A stretch of DNA of 64,000 nt from Paenibacillus ehimensis NBRC 15659 (GTDB taxonomy: Bacteria; Bacillota; Bacilli; Paenibacillales; NBRC-103111): assembly GCF_004000785.1 (NCBI RefSeq), contig NZ_BILX01000001.1, positions 1-64,000 on the forward strand. The letters are read 5' to 3'. A program made the position numbers and the translations under genes. The notes below the pieces were generated by a model. That model worked only from the letters and a program-made list of their open reading frames with translations, was not told where the DNA came from and searched no databases. Of the stretch, positions 8,138 through 16,520 are shown one piece after another. The stretch's first letter is position 1. Every line of letters starts with the position of its first letter.

Positions 8138-9680
8138 CGATGAGAAAAATATCAGGCTCGGTCTGAGAGCGATGATCGACCGCTTGTTCCCGGACGCTTA
8201 TACGTTCGATTTTGCCGAAGAGGGAACGGAGGCGATGGAGCTCTTGAACCGGGTGCCCATGGACGTCGTGATTACCGACATCCGGATGCCGGTGATGGAC
8301 GGGATTGCGCTGATTCAGCGGATTCAGGAGCTGGAGCGGAGGCCGGCCGTCGTGATTTTGAGCGGCCACGATGACTTTCAATACGCGAAAGAAGCGATCC
8401 GCTGCGATGTGTCGGAATATTTGCTCAAGCCGATCGTCCGTGACGAGCTGGCCCGTACGATGCTGAAGCTGGAGAAAGAGCTGAAGCAGAGGGAACGCAT
8501 CGACGAACAATTGACAAGCTCGATGCGGCAGCAGGAAGCCTACCGGGAAAGTCAGCTAAGCTATTTGCTGCGCCATCCGCATCCGGAGGAGCCGGGGCTG
8601 CCGGAGCGGCTGAAGGGATGCGGTCTGGAGTGGCTGGAGGAGGGCTTTCAGCTTGGGGTGCTGCAATATCGCGGTTCCGTCCAAGGGATGGGGCCGTCCG
8701 AATTTCTGGGGCGCATCCAAGCCGAGCTTGAAAACGCTCCCGAGCCGGCCGGACAACAGCGTGCGCACGTATGGGATAAGGAGAATCAGCTTGTGCTGAT
8801 CGCCCGGGGCCGCGAGCTCTTTCAGTTTTTGGCCGGACGCATCGCGGAAACGGGTTATTTCGCCTTCAGCATGGGAGTGAGCGGCTATACCCAAGGCGTG
8901 ACACGCTTACGGGCGGCTCATCAAGAAGCGGAGCAGGCGCTGAAATATACGTTTCTTCAATCTGCGCCGGGGGTCGTCTCCTACGAGCGCATCGCCGGGA
9001 AGAGCAAGGACTTTACGATCCCTGCGGACAAGATCAGAAAGCTGGCCAATATGCTGGGAGCCGGCAGGGAAAAGGAAATGACGTCGCTGCTCATGGAAAT
9101 TCTCGATATCCGGACGGTAGCGCGATACGATATTGCGTATTTGGAAGGCGTCAGCCGCGCATTCAACGAGCTGGTTTTTGACAGAGTGTTTCACCTTTAC
9201 GGGGGCGAATCGGTCGAGATTCTCCGGTTGTTTAAGAAGGTCGGAGACCTTTGGAATTTTTATTATTTTCATGATTATTACCACAGCGTGGAGGGGCTGC
9301 TGCATCGGCTGGACGACTATGTGCGCAGCATGAAGACGTTCTATATCGATCACAAAGAAATGAAGCAGGCCGTGCAGTATATCCGGGATAATTTCCATAA
9401 AGATTTGAACATGGCCGTCGTTTCCAATCATGTGTCCTTGAACTATTCCTATTTCAGCCAAGCCTTTAAGGAATATACCGGCGAGAGCTTTGTAAGCTAT
9501 TTGAAAAAGCTGCGCATTGACAAAGCCAAGGAGCTGCTTGTCACGACCGGACTCAAAGTGTACGAGATCAGCGGGATGACCGGGTTCGAGAATACGAAGC
9601 ATTTCAGCCGCGTGTTCAAGGAAATGGAGGGGATCAGCCCGCAGGAATACCGGGAGCTGCATGAAGTGCTGAAGCGGTAG
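8115..9680 (+). CDS. AraC-type response regulator, YesN family (locus A)
   Basis: DNA-binding partner of the YesM-type kinase. An N-terminal receiver domain carries the acidic pair Asp8-Asp9, phospho-acceptor Asp55 (TDIRMP) and the conserved Lys in YLLKP. A variable central region follows, and the last 105 residues form a double helix-turn-helix AraC domain with the usual SYFSQAFKEYTGESF and GFENTKHFSRVFKE elements. GGGAGGG sits 10 nt before the ATG. It is expected to activate locus A when the kinase signals substrate. No binding site for it could be assigned. Confidence 0.92.
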   Translation: MRKVLIVDDEKNIRLGLRAMIDRLFPDAYTFDFAEEGTEAMELLNRVPMDVVITDIRMPVMDGIALIQRIQELERRPAVVILSGHDDFQYAKEAIRCDVSEYLLKPIVRDELARTMLKLEKELKQRERIDEQLTSSMRQQEAYRESQLSYLLRHPHPEEPGLPERLKGCGLEWLEEGFQLGVLQYRGSVQGMGPSEFLGRIQAELENAPEPAGQQRAHVWDKENQLVLIARGRELFQFLAGRIAETGYFAFSMGVSGYTQGVTRLRAAHQEAEQALKYTFLQSAPGVVSYERIAGKSKDFTIPADKIRKLANMLGAGREKEMTSLLMEILDIRTVARYDIAYLEGVSRAFNELVFDRVFHLYGGESVEILRLFKKVGDLWNFYYFHDYYHSVEGLLHRLDDYVRSMKTFYIDHKEMKQAVQYIRDNFHKDLNMAVVSNHVSLNYSYFSQAFKEYTGESFVSYLKKLRIDKAKELLVTTGLKVYEISGMTGFENTKHFSRVFKEMEGISPQEYRELHEVLKR

Positions 9681-9777
9681 CGGCTTCTGCTGTACGAAAC
9701 GTCCGGCTTTCCGTAGCAGGCAGGACTGGCACCGCAAGCGGGAATGGCCGTGATTCGGAAGGGGCTGTCCCCAAAGG

Positions 9778-11835
9778 CTACCCGTTGCGGCTGTCCCATA
9801 TTTTCGCGGCCAATTGCGTCCGGTTTTTGAGTCCGGTCTTTTGCAGCATCGCATTGACGTGCTTCTTCACGGCGACCTCGCTGATGTACAGAGCGGCTGC
9901 GATTTGCGCGTTCGTATCGCCGCGCACGAGCAGGTCGGCGACTTCGCGCTCTCTGGGCGTGAAGTCGAAGGCTTCCCCTCCCGCCGGCCCGGGCGGAGAT
10001 GGATTGGTTTTCCCTGCGCTGCGGATCAGTCTGTCCAGAAACGCAGGCAGCTTCTCCTTACGCGTGTCCACCCGGTACGTAGGTGTCGGGGTCTTGCCGT
10101 CGTAGCCGCGGTGCTCTGCGCCGGGGACCGTCTCGAAGCCGAGGCTGCGGTAAGCCAGCTCGAAGTATTCGAGCGGGGGCGGGGAGGTAAGCAGCACCTG
10201 GCCGGCCATCATGGATTCGAACAGCAGGTGGATAATGTCCGAACGCAGCTCTTCTTTTTCCAGATTTTCCACATCGATTGTATACAGAAAGGTGGCGTCC
10301 GCTTGCTCCGGCGGCGTGCGGTACCGTGCCCGTTCGCCCGGCGGCAAGCTGGCGAAATACGCGCCGGATATCGGCGACTGCGCGAGAAAATCGAGCGTAC
10401 GCTCGTGAATCGGCACGGCGGCCGTCAAGCCGGCGACGCGGCCCTCGGGACTGCGGAGCAGGCGCAGCTCGCAGCCAAGCTGCAGCATCCGGGGCAGATC
10501 GAGCCCCGTCAGACGGTACAGCGTCTGCTCTGCCGTCATCGTGAAGCGGAACACCGTGTCCGATTCCGGGTCTGAGCAGGCGATTCTCCAGCTGCGGGCT
10601 TCCCGTTTGCGCCGGTCGATATAATTTTCCGCATCGTTCAGGTTGTGCGCATCAATCGTTTCCAGATAGTTCCCCGACCCCGGGGCATGGCGAAAATGCG
10701 CCCGCAGCACCGGATTGTCCGTATGGGGAATCATCTCGGCGATCTCCCACGACACGTCCTGCTTGACGGCAATAGCTTGGACAATCCGCGAATAATACGT
10801 TTCGACCAGTTTTTTGCCGTACTGCCCGAAGGTTTGCGGCATCCGTTCCCGGAAGGTGCGCCGGGTCGTTTCCCGGACCAAATCGTGCATTTGCCAGCCG
10901 CCGGTGCAGCGCCGTACGAACGACAGACGGATCAGCCGGTCGAACAGCGAATAGGGAATGTCCCGTTCCTCCAGCAGCGAGAGCAGCTCCTGGTTAAACG
11001 TCCGCGGGACGGCGGCGGTCAGGATCAGCCTGCGGAGCTCGTCGTCCGGCGCTTCCCGCAGCCACTGGCGCAGAAGGTCTTCCAGCGGGTCTCCCGCATT
11101 TAGAGGGAGGAAGCCGACGGGGCTTCTGCTTTCGCGGGCTATCGGGCCGAGAAGCGACAGCGAGAGCGGGTGCCCGAACGTCCGCATCCACACCGCTTCC
11201 CGAAGCTTTTCGTTGCCGATGCCGTTTTGCAGCAGCCAAGCTTGCGTTTCTTCATAGCTGAGTTCGGACAAGGGAAGCGGCACGATCAGCTTCTGCCAAG
11301 CGGAAGACAGCTGCCAAGACCCCGCCAATGGAAACCGCCCTGCGATCACGAGAAGAATATTCGAATGAAGCTTCGGAATGAACGTCTCGCGAAACCACCG
11401 GTCGAGACTGCCCGCCTCCTCGTAGTGATCGATGCCAAGCACGATGCGCGTCTCCTCCGCCTTTTGCCGGATGCTATCCAAGCACTGCTCCGCCAGCGCG
11501 GGCTCCTCCGGGTTAAACGACGCTCCCAGCTCAAGCAGAAGGTGTCCGCAGACGGCGGCCGGATTGTTCAAATAATCCCGCATATCGATCCCCAAATAAC
11601 AAGCCCCATGGTCCGCCGCGCTTCGCCGGAACCGCTCCAGCAGCTGTGTTTTGCCCATCCCTCCGGTGCCGTAGACGTTAATGATCCGTTCCTGACGGCT
11701 TGTCAGCTGCGTCACGTATTGCTCGAACACCCCAAGCTCGAACGCCCTGCCGACAAAATCGTCCGCGTGCCAGCGCTCCAGCCGTTCCCCTATCGTTTGA
11801 AAAGCAGAAGCCTGCTCCGTTCGTTTCGTGTCCAA
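9778..11835 (-). CDS. Regulator with NTPase, GNAT-like and LuxR HTH regions
   Basis: Large 685-residue regulator. Near its N-terminus is an ATPase with P-loop GTGGMGKT, resembling the NB-ARC/AAA part of MalT-like signal-transduction ATPases, plus a downstream hhhhD-type Walker B candidate (VLGIDHYE). Residues of about 460-610 resemble a GNAT acyltransferase fold (ending in an ELAYRSLGFE-type segment). The last 65 residues are a LuxR helix-turn-helix starting FTPREREVADLL. The TTG at 11835 is chosen: it has AGGTGA 7 nt upstream and lies just after a good promoter, whereas a longer frame to 11943 would start upstream of that promoter. It is divergent from ilvBN and may regulate it. The GNAT assignment is an inference. 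Confidence 0.75.
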   Translation of the reverse strand: MDTKRTEQASAFQTIGERLERWHADDFVGRAFELGVFEQYVTQLTSRQERIINVYGTGGMGKTQLLERFRRSAADHGACYLGIDMRDYLNNPAAVCGHLLLELGASFNPEEPALAEQCLDSIRQKAEETRIVLGIDHYEEAGSLDRWFRETFIPKLHSNILLVIAGRFPLAGSWQLSSAWQKLIVPLPLSELSYEETQAWLLQNGIGNEKLREAVWMRTFGHPLSLSLLGPIARESRSPVGFLPLNAGDPLEDLLRQWLREAPDDELRRLILTAAVPRTFNQELLSLLEERDIPYSLFDRLIRLSFVRRCTGGWQMHDLVRETTRRTFRERMPQTFGQYGKKLVETYYSRIVQAIAVKQDVSWEIAEMIPHTDNPVLRAHFRHAPGSGNYLETIDAHNLNDAENYIDRRKREARSWRIACSDPESDTVFRFTMTAEQTLYRLTGLDLPRMLQLGCELRLLRSPEGRVAGLTAAVPIHERTLDFLAQSPISGAYFASLPPGERARYRTPPEQADATFLYTIDVENLEKEELRSDIIHLLFESMMAGQVLLTSPPPLEYFELAYRSLGFETVPGAEHRGYDGKTPTPTYRVDTRKEKLPAFLDRLIRSAGKTNPSPPGPAGGEAFDFTPREREVADLLVRGDTNAQIAAALYISEVAVKKHVNAMLQKTGLKNRTQLAAKIWDSRNG

Positions 11836-11860
11836 CGCGTCTTCACCTGCCGTCCGTATT

Positions 11861-11889
11861 TTTATCACAAAGTATACTATTAGTGTCAA
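11861..11889 (-). promoter_or_regulatory. SigA-type promoter of the LuxR/ATPase gene
   Basis: On the minus strand TTGACA (11884-11889), a 17-bp spacer and GATAAA (11861-11866) form a promoter about 25 bp ahead of the TTG start at 11835. The -10 overlaps TTTATCAC (11861-11868), which is repeated in inverse orientation as GTGATAAA at 11920-11927 beside the start of ilvB. This is a candidate operator for both divergent genes. Confidence 0.6.
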
Positions 11890-11960
11890 CCAATGGGTAG
11901 TACCTGCTTCTACGACCCCGTGATAAAGTAACGGTAATCTCACGAGACGGAGGCAGGACG

Positions 11961-13769
11961 ATGAACAGATTGGATACGGAAGCGCGCCGCTTGAGCGGCT
12001 TTGGAGCCGGGGAAGGCCCGGAATGTTACAGCGGAAAGGGGGATCCCGCCGAACGGGAGGCGCTTCGCGCCAAGCTGCTTGCCTCGGACCGGGTCAGCGG
12101 CTCGGAGATTTTGCTGCGCACTTTGCTGCTTGAAGGGGTGGAGTGCGTGTTCGGCTACCCCGGGGGCGCGGTGCTGTACATTTATGACGCGATGCACGGG
12201 AATCCGCATTTCCGCCATATTCTGACCCGGCACGAGCAGGGGGCCATCCACGCCGCCGACGGATACGCCCGGGCAACCGGCAAAATCGGGGTTTGCCTGG
12301 CGACGTCGGGACCGGGAGCGACCAATCTGGTTACGGGCATCGCGACGGCGCATATGGATTCGATCCCGCTGGTCGTGATCACCGGCAATGTGGCGACTTC
12401 GCTGATCGGCACGGACGCCTTTCAGGAAGCCGACATCGTCGGCATCACCCAGCCGATTACGAAGCACAGCTATTTCGTCCGCAAGGTGGAGGAGCTGGCT
12501 TCCGTTCTTCGGGAAGCGTTCCACATCGCCGGAACGGGCCGCAAAGGTCCCGTGCTGGTGGACATTCCGAAGGACGTTTCGGCGGCCGTTACCGCTTTCC
12601 GCTACCCGGAGACGGTGTCCGTGCGGGGATATCGTCCGGTACCCGAGGTCCAAGCAAGCGAGGTGCAGGAGCTGCTGCTGGCGATCGAAGCGGCGGAGCG
12701 GCCGCTGATTCTCGCCGGGGGCGGGGCGGTGCAGGCGGACGCAGCGGAGGAGCTGACGGTGTTCGCCGGCCGGTTGAACGTCCCGGTGACGACGACGCTG
12801 CTCGGGCTGGGCGCTTTTCCAAGCGGGCATGAGCTGTGGCTCGGCATGCCGGGTATGCACGGAACGTATGCGGCGAATCAGGCGCTGCTTCACTGCGACT
12901 TCCTGCTCTCGGTCGGCGCGCGGTTCGACGACCGCGTCACGATGCGTCTTGACGGCTTCGCGCCTCAGGCCACGATCGCGCACATCGATATCGACGCCGC
13001 GGAGATCGGCAAATTGGTGCCGACCGCGCTGCCCATTACCGGCGACGCCAGGCAGGTTCTGCAAGCCGCGAACGCCTTGTCCTCGGGCCTCCGGCCGAAG
13101 GAAGGAGCGTGGCTGGAGCAAGTGAAGCGGTGGAAAGCGGACTACCCGTTGACCTATCGGGATTCCGAGACGGAGCTGAAGCCGCAGTACGTTCTGGAGA
13201 TGATCTCGCGAACGACGGACGGCGAAGCGATCGTGACGACGGATGTCGGGCAGCATCAGATGTGGACGGCGCAATTTTACAAATTCAAGCATCCCCGTTC
13301 CCTGCTCACCTCCGGCGGCTTGGGCACGATGGGCTTTGGCTTTCCGTCAGCCATCGGGGCGCAGGTGGGGCATCCCGGCCGGTTGGTCGTTTCGGTCAAC
13401 GGGGACGGGGGCATGCAGATGTGCGCGCAGGAGCTGGCGATTTGCGCCATTCATCAAATTCCCGTGAAGATTGTCGTCATTAACAACCGGACACTGGGCA
13501 TGATCAAGCAGTGGCAGGAGCTGATCTACGACGGCCGGTACAGCCATATCGATCTGTCGGGGAGCCCGGATTTCGTCAAATTAGCCGAAGCTTACGGGGT
13601 CAAAGGGCTCCGGGCAACCGACAAGCGGGAGGCGGAACAGGCGTGGCAGGAAGCGCTGGATACGCCGGGGCCGGTGCTGATTGATTTTCAAGTGTCCAAG
13701 GACGAGCTGGCGTTTCCGATGATTCCGCAAGGGCAGACATTAAGCGATATGATATTGGAGGCGGAGTAG
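11961..13769 (+). CDS. ilvB: Acetolactate synthase large (catalytic) subunit
   Basis: Thiamine-diphosphate enzyme that condenses two pyruvates to acetolactate, or pyruvate with 2-ketobutyrate to acetohydroxybutyrate, the first common step of branched-chain amino acid synthesis. The 602-residue protein has the N-terminal TPP domain with catalytic Glu92 (RHEQGAIHAADG), a central FAD-binding region and the C-terminal TPP/Mg motif beginning GDGG and ending VVINN. An unusual 45-residue N-terminal extension precedes the domain. GACGGAGGCAGG lies before the ATG. It is followed 3 bp later by ilvN. No ilvC or leu genes follow and no T-box leader fits in the 125-bp upstream gap, so this is a detached ilvBN copy. 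Confidence 0.95.
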   Translation: MNRLDTEARRLSGFGAGEGPECYSGKGDPAEREALRAKLLASDRVSGSEILLRTLLLEGVECVFGYPGGAVLYIYDAMHGNPHFRHILTRHEQGAIHAADGYARATGKIGVCLATSGPGATNLVTGIATAHMDSIPLVVITGNVATSLIGTDAFQEADIVGITQPITKHSYFVRKVEELASVLREAFHIAGTGRKGPVLVDIPKDVSAAVTAFRYPETVSVRGYRPVPEVQASEVQELLLAIEAAERPLILAGGGAVQADAAEELTVFAGRLNVPVTTTLLGLGAFPSGHELWLGMPGMHGTYAANQALLHCDFLLSVGARFDDRVTMRLDGFAPQATIAHIDIDAAEIGKLVPTALPITGDARQVLQAANALSSGLRPKEGAWLEQVKRWKADYPLTYRDSETELKPQYVLEMISRTTDGEAIVTTDVGQHQMWTAQFYKFKHPRSLLTSGGLGTMGFGFPSAIGAQVGHPGRLVVSVNGDGGMQMCAQELAICAIHQIPVKIVVINNRTLGMIKQWQELIYDGRYSHIDLSGSPDFVKLAEAYGVKGLRATDKREAEQAWQEALDTPGPVLIDFQVSKDELAFPMIPQGQTLSDMILEAE

Positions 13770-13772
13770 GGC

Positions 13773-14276
13773 ATGCAAAAGCACACGCTTTCCATCCTCG
13801 TCAACAATCATCCCGGGGTGCTGCAGCGCATTTGCGGGCTGTTTGGGCGCCGTGGCTACAACATCGACAGCATCTCCGTCGGCACGGCCGAAGAGGAAGG
13901 GCTGTCGCGGGTCGTCATTACGCTGAAGGGGAGCGACACGACGCTGGAGCAGATCGGCCGCCAATTGGATAAGCTCATCGATGTGATCGGCGTCGTCCAT
14001 GTCAGCCGCTATCCGATGGTTTCGCGGGAGCTGATGTTAGTGAAGCTGCGTGTGGAGCCTGCCACCCGGCCGGAAATTTTCGGCATCGTCGAGACGTTCC
14101 GGTGCTCGGTCATTGACATCGGCACGAACTCGGTCGTCGTTCAGGTCGTCGGAGATACGGACAAAAACAACGCGTTCCTGCACGTCCTGAAGCCGTACGG
14201 CATTCTGGAGCTGACCCGTACGGGGGAGACGGCCATGAACCGCGGCGAAGGCCAAGCGGGTATCGCTTCCTTTTAA
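13773..14276 (+). CDS. ilvN: Acetolactate synthase small (regulatory) subunit
   Basis: Regulatory subunit that activates the large subunit and confers feedback inhibition by valine. The 167 residues match the family length. An N-terminal ACT domain (residues 3-76) begins HTLSILVNNHPGVL and contains the typical RRGYNIDSISVG segment, and a C-terminal small-subunit domain follows. The ATG is 3 bp after the ilvB stop, with a GGAGTAGGG site overlapping that junction, so the two genes are translationally linked. No following ilv gene is present. Confidence 0.95.
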   Translation: MQKHTLSILVNNHPGVLQRICGLFGRRGYNIDSISVGTAEEEGLSRVVITLKGSDTTLEQIGRQLDKLIDVIGVVHVSRYPMVSRELMLVKLRVEPATRPEIFGIVETFRCSVIDIGTNSVVVQVVGDTDKNNAFLHVLKPYGILELTRTGETAMNRGEGQAGIASF

Positions 14277-14410
14277 CGAAAGTTCCCCTTTTCTTTCCAG
14301 CTTAGCTTGAGGGATAATGGATCTTAGCAAAGGGCTGTTCGTGAAAGCTGCCTCGCCGCTATCCGTCGAGCAGCCGTTCCAATACCCGCGAAACGGGCAA
14401 GCATGAACGC

Positions 14411-14437
14411 TTGACAGGACCCTTTTGTACAACACGA
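14411..14437 (+). promoter_or_regulatory. Probable promoter of the following hypothetical gene
   Basis: A perfect TTGACA (14411-14416) is followed 16 bp later by CACGAT (14433-14438 region), about 20 bp before the ATG at 14459. The TTG of this hexamer also begins an open frame in phase with the gene, but its role as -35 box makes it an unlikely translation start. Confidence 0.4.
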
Positions 14438-14458
14438 TCAAGAGATGGAGAGAAGTTT

Positions 14459-15025
14459 ATGGAGAAAGCGGGTCGGCTAGCAACACTTATCAAGATTTAT
14501 ACTGATAAAATGGAGCATTCTGCAGATTACAACGAGGCGGATAAGCTGCGTTACGAGCTGGGAGATCGAGTGGGCGAATTGGACCCAGCGGAAGTTCAGG
14601 AAGAAACCATTGCCTACATTTCGGAAAATCTTGTCACAAAAGCATGGGTGCATGCTCACTATTGGATCGGGTCGGTGCTGAATCATCCGAATCCCGCTTA
14701 TATCGAGTATTTGCTGCAAATCTTGGACGAAGAGGATGCCAACGCTCCCCATTATTGGGCATTGGATGCCATCGAATATATGCCTGAAGAGATGACGGAG
14801 TTAGCCATACCGGGGCTGAAACAACGTATAGAACCGATGAATCCGTCTTGGTGCTATGCGGTGATCGAGAAATATTTTGAAACGATTGTATGGAACGACG
14901 AGGACGCGGAAGGGTTTATTTCGCCATTAGTAGATTCGCCGAACGAAATGGTGGCGTTTCGGGCGAAATATTGGATGGAAACGTTCGAAGTCGAGAGGGA
15001 AGAGGACGCGGAGGATGAAGATTAA
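14459..15025 (+). CDS. Hypothetical acidic helical protein
   Basis: A 188-residue soluble protein of predicted alpha-helical character, very acidic, especially in its C-terminal tail (EREEDAEDED). The spacing of Trp, Tyr and Pro residues with repeated short helices suggests HEAT-like repeats, as in bacterial immunity or scaffold proteins, but no family is recognised with confidence. The start is the ATG with GGAG 8 nt upstream. It stands alone between ilvN and a bidirectional terminator, with its own promoter-like TTGACA upstream. No function is proposed. Confidence 0.7.
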   Translation: MEKAGRLATLIKIYTDKMEHSADYNEADKLRYELGDRVGELDPAEVQEETIAYISENLVTKAWVHAHYWIGSVLNHPNPAYIEYLLQILDEEDANAPHYWALDAIEYMPEEMTELAIPGLKQRIEPMNPSWCYAVIEKYFETIVWNDEDAEGFISPLVDSPNEMVAFRAKYWMETFEVEREEDAEDED

Positions 15026-15056
15026 ACGGGCTTTGGGAGGCAGCGGGGATCAAGAA

Positions 15057-15082
15057 AAAACACGTCCTTTTGGACGTGTTTT
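15057..15082. terminator. Bidirectional terminator between convergent genes
   Basis: An 11-bp perfect stem, AAAACACGTCC (15057-15067) and GGACGTGTTTT (15072-15082), with a TTTT loop. The A-run on one side and T-run on the other allow it to end both the plus-strand gene at 15025 and the minus-strand gene ending at 15116. Confidence 0.85.
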
Positions 15083-15115
15083 CCTGAACGACAGATGAAA
15101 TTGTAGCAAAGGCAA

Positions 15116-15970
15116 TTAGTGAAGCTGCTCTTTCAATTTTTTGACTTCGCTTTCGGGCAAGCCCGTCGCTTTGGCGATTTGGGCCACGTCCATGCCCATT
15201 TCCAGCAAGTTTTTGGCAACTTCAATTTCTTTTTCCCGTTTTCCTTGCCGCTTTCCTTCTTCTTTGGCTCCATCGATCATGGACGCTTCGTCGTGCAGCG
15301 CTTTTTGCCGCATTTCATACAACCGCCGGGCTTCTTCGTTCTGGCTCAGAAACTCCAGCGTATCCATCGCTTTTTGCAATGTCGGTTCGTTCATGGCGAT
15401 GACCTCCCATAGTTCTTGTTTTTCTACGCCTTTCAGGAACAACAGCCATTTCACCAGCTTATCCGATAAGCTGGCTCTTTGCGTCTGCAGCTTGGGCAGC
15501 TCCATAAAATGGATCTCGATATCATCGGTAAGCCGCAACCCGGTATGGTGTTCCCGCAAATGAAAAAGATTATAGTAACGATCATTCGGGATAAAGTTAA
15601 AATTTAAGATATTGATGGTGATCGTCTTTTTCAAATCTTTATATTTTTGCCCTTCTTCAAGCTGGCTGGAATACATTTTGCTCCAGTAATACAACGTCCG
15701 TTTCTCAATATCGTAGCGGTTGAACAGTTGAATTTCGATGTTCACTTGCTTTCCGTCCGCCGTGCGGGCATGCAGATCAAGAATCGATTGCTTGTCATGC
15801 AGCGCATTTTTATCAATATACGGGTTGAGGATCTGAATGTCCGTGATCGGAGAAGGCTCGCTTTCTCTCAGGGTTACATTCAAAAAATCTAACAAAACGT
15901 CTTTATTTTCTTCGACGCCAAAAATGCGTTTGAAAACGAAATCGACTTTAGGATCGAGTCTGTCGGTCAT
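15116..15970 (-). CDS. Rpn family recombination-promoting nuclease / PD-(D/E)XK transposase-like protein
   Basis: Member of the Rpn family of PD-(D/E)XK nucleases, related to YhgA-type putative transposases and often found in multiple genomic copies. The 284-residue protein opens with the family signature LDPKVDFVFKRIFG. The nuclease core contains ILDLHA and VNIEIQ, supplying Asp, Glu and Gln of the active site. The C-terminal Lys/Glu-rich coiled coil ends in the family's ATGLPESEVKKL element. The ATG at 15970 is chosen: GGAG lies 8 nt upstream and an extended -10 promoter lies at about 16000, so a start at 15997 would leave no leader. Known relatives cut DNA and stimulate recombination; activity here is inferred. 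Confidence 0.88.
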   Translation of the reverse strand: MTDRLDPKVDFVFKRIFGVEENKDVLLDFLNVTLRESEPSPITDIQILNPYIDKNALHDKQSILDLHARTADGKQVNIEIQLFNRYDIEKRTLYYWSKMYSSQLEEGQKYKDLKKTITINILNFNFIPNDRYYNLFHLREHHTGLRLTDDIEIHFMELPKLQTQRASLSDKLVKWLLFLKGVEKQELWEVIAMNEPTLQKAMDTLEFLSQNEEARRLYEMRQKALHDEASMIDGAKEEGKRQGKREKEIEVAKNLLEMGMDVAQIAKATGLPESEVKKLKEQLH

Positions 15971-15998
15971 TCTCTCAACTCCATTTCCCTGCCTCATT

Positions 15999-16007
15999 AT
16001 TATACCA
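15999..16007 (-). promoter_or_regulatory. Extended -10 promoter of the Rpn nuclease gene
   Basis: On the minus strand TGG-TATAAT (hexamer 15999-16004) makes an extended -10 element; the -35 region is weak (TGTCTG 17 bp upstream). The expected transcript start near 15992 leaves about 20 nt of leader before the ATG at 15970. Confidence 0.5.
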
Positions 16008-16039
16008 CGACGGATAACGTTCAGACATAAGGATTGCTT

Positions 16040-16513
16040 TCACATCATAGAAATACCGGACGAGCCTTTGTGGCGCTTCCTGCCGAAGACAACCCTGTAC
16101 AGCACATATCCGAGAGAAGCGCCCGCGTAGTTAAGAATGATGTCGTCGATATCGCCGGTACCGACACGCAGCACCGTCTGCAGCAGCTCGACAACGACCA
16201 GCGGAACGACGAAGCCGAGCGAAAAGCCAGGAAACGTGCGACAGCCCCGGAACAAGAGCGGCAGCAGCATTCCGAAAGGAACGAACATTCCGATATTTCC
16301 GCCCAGATTGATGAACACAATGGAAAAGTTAAAGGAGTCAAAGTAAATAAAATAATGGCCGATCGTGCGAAAAGGATGCAGGTTGTAACGGAGCTCGTCC
16401 GCATGAACGGACCGTCCGAATCCGACAAACATCATGTACAGCATGCAGGACGTATACAAGAGGAATGCGGCGGCGGTCCATAGATTGCGGGGGCCTCTCT
16501 TTTTTCTCCGCAT
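16040..16513 (-). CDS. VanZ-like membrane protein
   Basis: Small 157-residue membrane protein of the VanZ family, whose founding member gives low-level teicoplanin resistance by an unknown mechanism. Four hydrophobic segments are visible, and the family signature is clear: NLGGNIGMFVPFG in the second segment and GTGDIDDIILNYAGASLGY near the end. It starts 7 bp after the stop of the nucleotidyltransferase gene upstream and is probably co-transcribed with it. The ribosome binding site is weak. Most VanZ-like proteins in this group are not linked to resistance clusters, so no resistance is claimed. Confidence 0.85.
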   Translation of the reverse strand: MRRKKRGPRNLWTAAAFLLYTSCMLYMMFVGFGRSVHADELRYNLHPFRTIGHYFIYFDSFNFSIVFINLGGNIGMFVPFGMLLPLLFRGCRTFPGFSLGFVVPLVVVELLQTVLRVGTGDIDDIILNYAGASLGYVLYRVVFGRKRHKGSSGISMM

Positions 16514-16520
16514 GGTATCG

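Noticed and set aside
11940-13292. 450-codon minus-strand frame opposite ilvB
   Set aside because: Antisense shadow of a clear acetolactate synthase; Arg/His/Gln-rich translation without domain motifs.
15116-15970. Insertion sequence around the Rpn family gene
   Set aside because: No terminal inverted repeats or target duplications seen; the gene has its own promoter and terminator and these proteins do not need IS ends.
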